From assembly GCA_965230755.1 (NCBI GenBank), contig CBDDLT010000023.1, positions 186,001 through 250,000 on the forward strand: a DNA stretch of 64,000 bases, read 5' to 3'. Shown here in pieces: positions 63,535 through 64,000 of the stretch (the stretch's first letter is position 1; every line of letters begins with the position of its first letter). The DNA is from DATFJT01 sp965230755 (GTDB lineage Bacteria; Bacteroidota; Bacteroidia; Chitinophagales; Saprospiraceae). The notes below the pieces were generated by a model. It was given only the letters and a program-made list of their open reading frames with translations, was not told the DNA's origin and ran no database searches. Position numbers and translations under genes: made by a program.

Positions 63535-63895
63535 TCCTAAAGTTAATCAGTGCTTTTATTAACGATAAATGTCTCACTATGTTATTCCGGTAACACAATA
63601 ACGTAAGATATTGATTTTAGGTTGCAAATAATAGAACTACAATTATTGTGCCCATGGGAAGAATTAGGAATTTTAATGCTTAAATATTGTAATAATGGAA
63701 TGTTGTATAGCCTTTAAGAATGGTCTTAAAAAGATGCCACACCTACGGAGCTTAACCAATTTTAAATTTCTGACGAGCATCATTAACGGCTACAAGGCTT
63801 CAATAAGATGAATTCGTGCATAAGGAGCTCCAGAGGAGCGACATGATTTTTGCCATTCAGGATTTACATAAATGTATCAATACTGGACATTTTTT
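63535..63895. other. 361-base non-coding gap with inverted repeat units
   Basis: Between DUF4175 and the PLP-enzyme gene end. No gene supported. It contains a pair of inverted CCGTAGGTG/CCAGAGGAGCG-type units (63728-63755 and 63821-63849) and a degenerate look-alike of the RAYT-associated repeat at 63613-63636. Confidence 0.5.
63728..63849. repeat. inverted pair of ~28-base repeat units
   Basis: The minus-strand unit GAAGCTCC-like at 63728-63755 reads GCTCCGTAGGTGTGGCATC; the plus-strand unit at 63821-63849 reads GCTCCAGAGGAGCGACATG. They agree at most positions and both run into a T tract. Units of this general type, with NNAGGNGNGNCAT, are ones I associate with intergenic regions of Bacteroidota, but the copy number needs the genome. 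Confidence 0.5.
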
Positions 63896-64000
63896 TCAAA
63901 AGTATTGTTCCACACAAGACTCCAAAACATCAAAGAAATATTTGATTTCTTCTACAGAATTTTGACTGTTGACGGTGACCAATCGGATAAAGGATTGCCC
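63896..64000 (-). CDS. C-terminal end of a PLP-dependent decarboxylase-like protein
   Basis: 34 codons plus a TGA stop codon, open to the right edge. The peptide SFIRLVTVNSQNSVEEIKYF, ending VEQYF, fits the C-terminus of group II PLP-dependent decarboxylases, where the sequence LRLVxVNPxTT is conserved before a final helix. This is the only evidence, since the active-site Lys is outside the window. An aminotransferase is an alternative. Confidence 0.6.
   Translation of the reverse strand, partial: GQSFIRLVTVNSQNSVEEIKYFFDVLESCVEQYF

Noticed and set aside
1..64000. CRISPR array, prophage or conjugative element
   Set aside because: No regularly spaced repeats, integrase, phage structural or transfer genes are visible; the only mobile-type gene is the RAYT.

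Overview
This 64 kb window is chromosomal DNA of a member of the Bacteroidota, probably Saprospiria-like; the class is a guess from gene order and gene families. The phylum call rests on a type IX secretion C-terminal domain (50628-53996), families largely confined to the phylum (DUF4270, DUF4290, DUF4175, a short starch-synthase-like protein), several matches to the TAnnTTTG -7 promoter element, and many porin-like barrels and lipoproteins. Nearly all of it is ordinary core chromosome. I see no rRNA, tRNA, CRISPR array, prophage or intact insertion sequence apart from one REP-associated transposase gene.

1-17.9 kb: a leftward cell-wall operon (starch-synthase-like protein, DUF4270 lipoprotein, glmS, DUF4290, murA) runs off the left edge. 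Both glmS and murA carry a single-base frameshift. Divergent from it is a rightward run panC, panD, a membrane flippase-like protein, rfaE2, Nif3-like, zinc-ribbon coiled-coil and TPR proteins. Then come a Fic AMP-transferase with a likely operator, a DUF2490 barrel, a VOC protein and the ybbA/ybbP ABC transporter, divergent from tesA.

18-34 kb: two lineage-specific membrane or secreted proteins, aqpZ, an ECF sigma factor with a membrane partner, then a rightward run purH, coaX, an outer-membrane protein, two paralogous TPR envelope proteins, an FKBP isomerase and an AspT-family transporter. A GNAT acetyltransferase and a RAYT transposase flanked by REP-like hairpins follow.

34-50.5 kb: a TroA/ZnuA-type metal transporter without a visible permease gene, a nitroreductase, uvrA, a glycan/lipid-sugar group (GT2, flippase, two GT-C enzymes), and a signalling group: a ZU5/FAM171-like lipoprotein, a strong hairpin, an ECF sigma factor, and an inner-membrane anti-sigma-like protein whose C-terminus looks like an outer-membrane barrel. 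A separate barrel gene follows.

50.6-64 kb, all leftward: two adjacent secreted propeller-like proteins (the second with a T9SS signal), an operon DUF1015 / amidohydrolase / RluA-type pseudouridine synthase, an operon DUF4175 / RsbW-like ATPase / ybeY, and the C-terminal end of a probable PLP-dependent decarboxylase at the right edge.

The most promising leads are the sigma / anti-sigma-barrel locus at 45.9-50.5 kb, the degenerate starch synthase inside a peptidoglycan precursor operon, the Fic operator, and the RAYT with its own REP hairpins. The two frameshifts are most simply sequence errors, but they hit essential genes and should be checked first.
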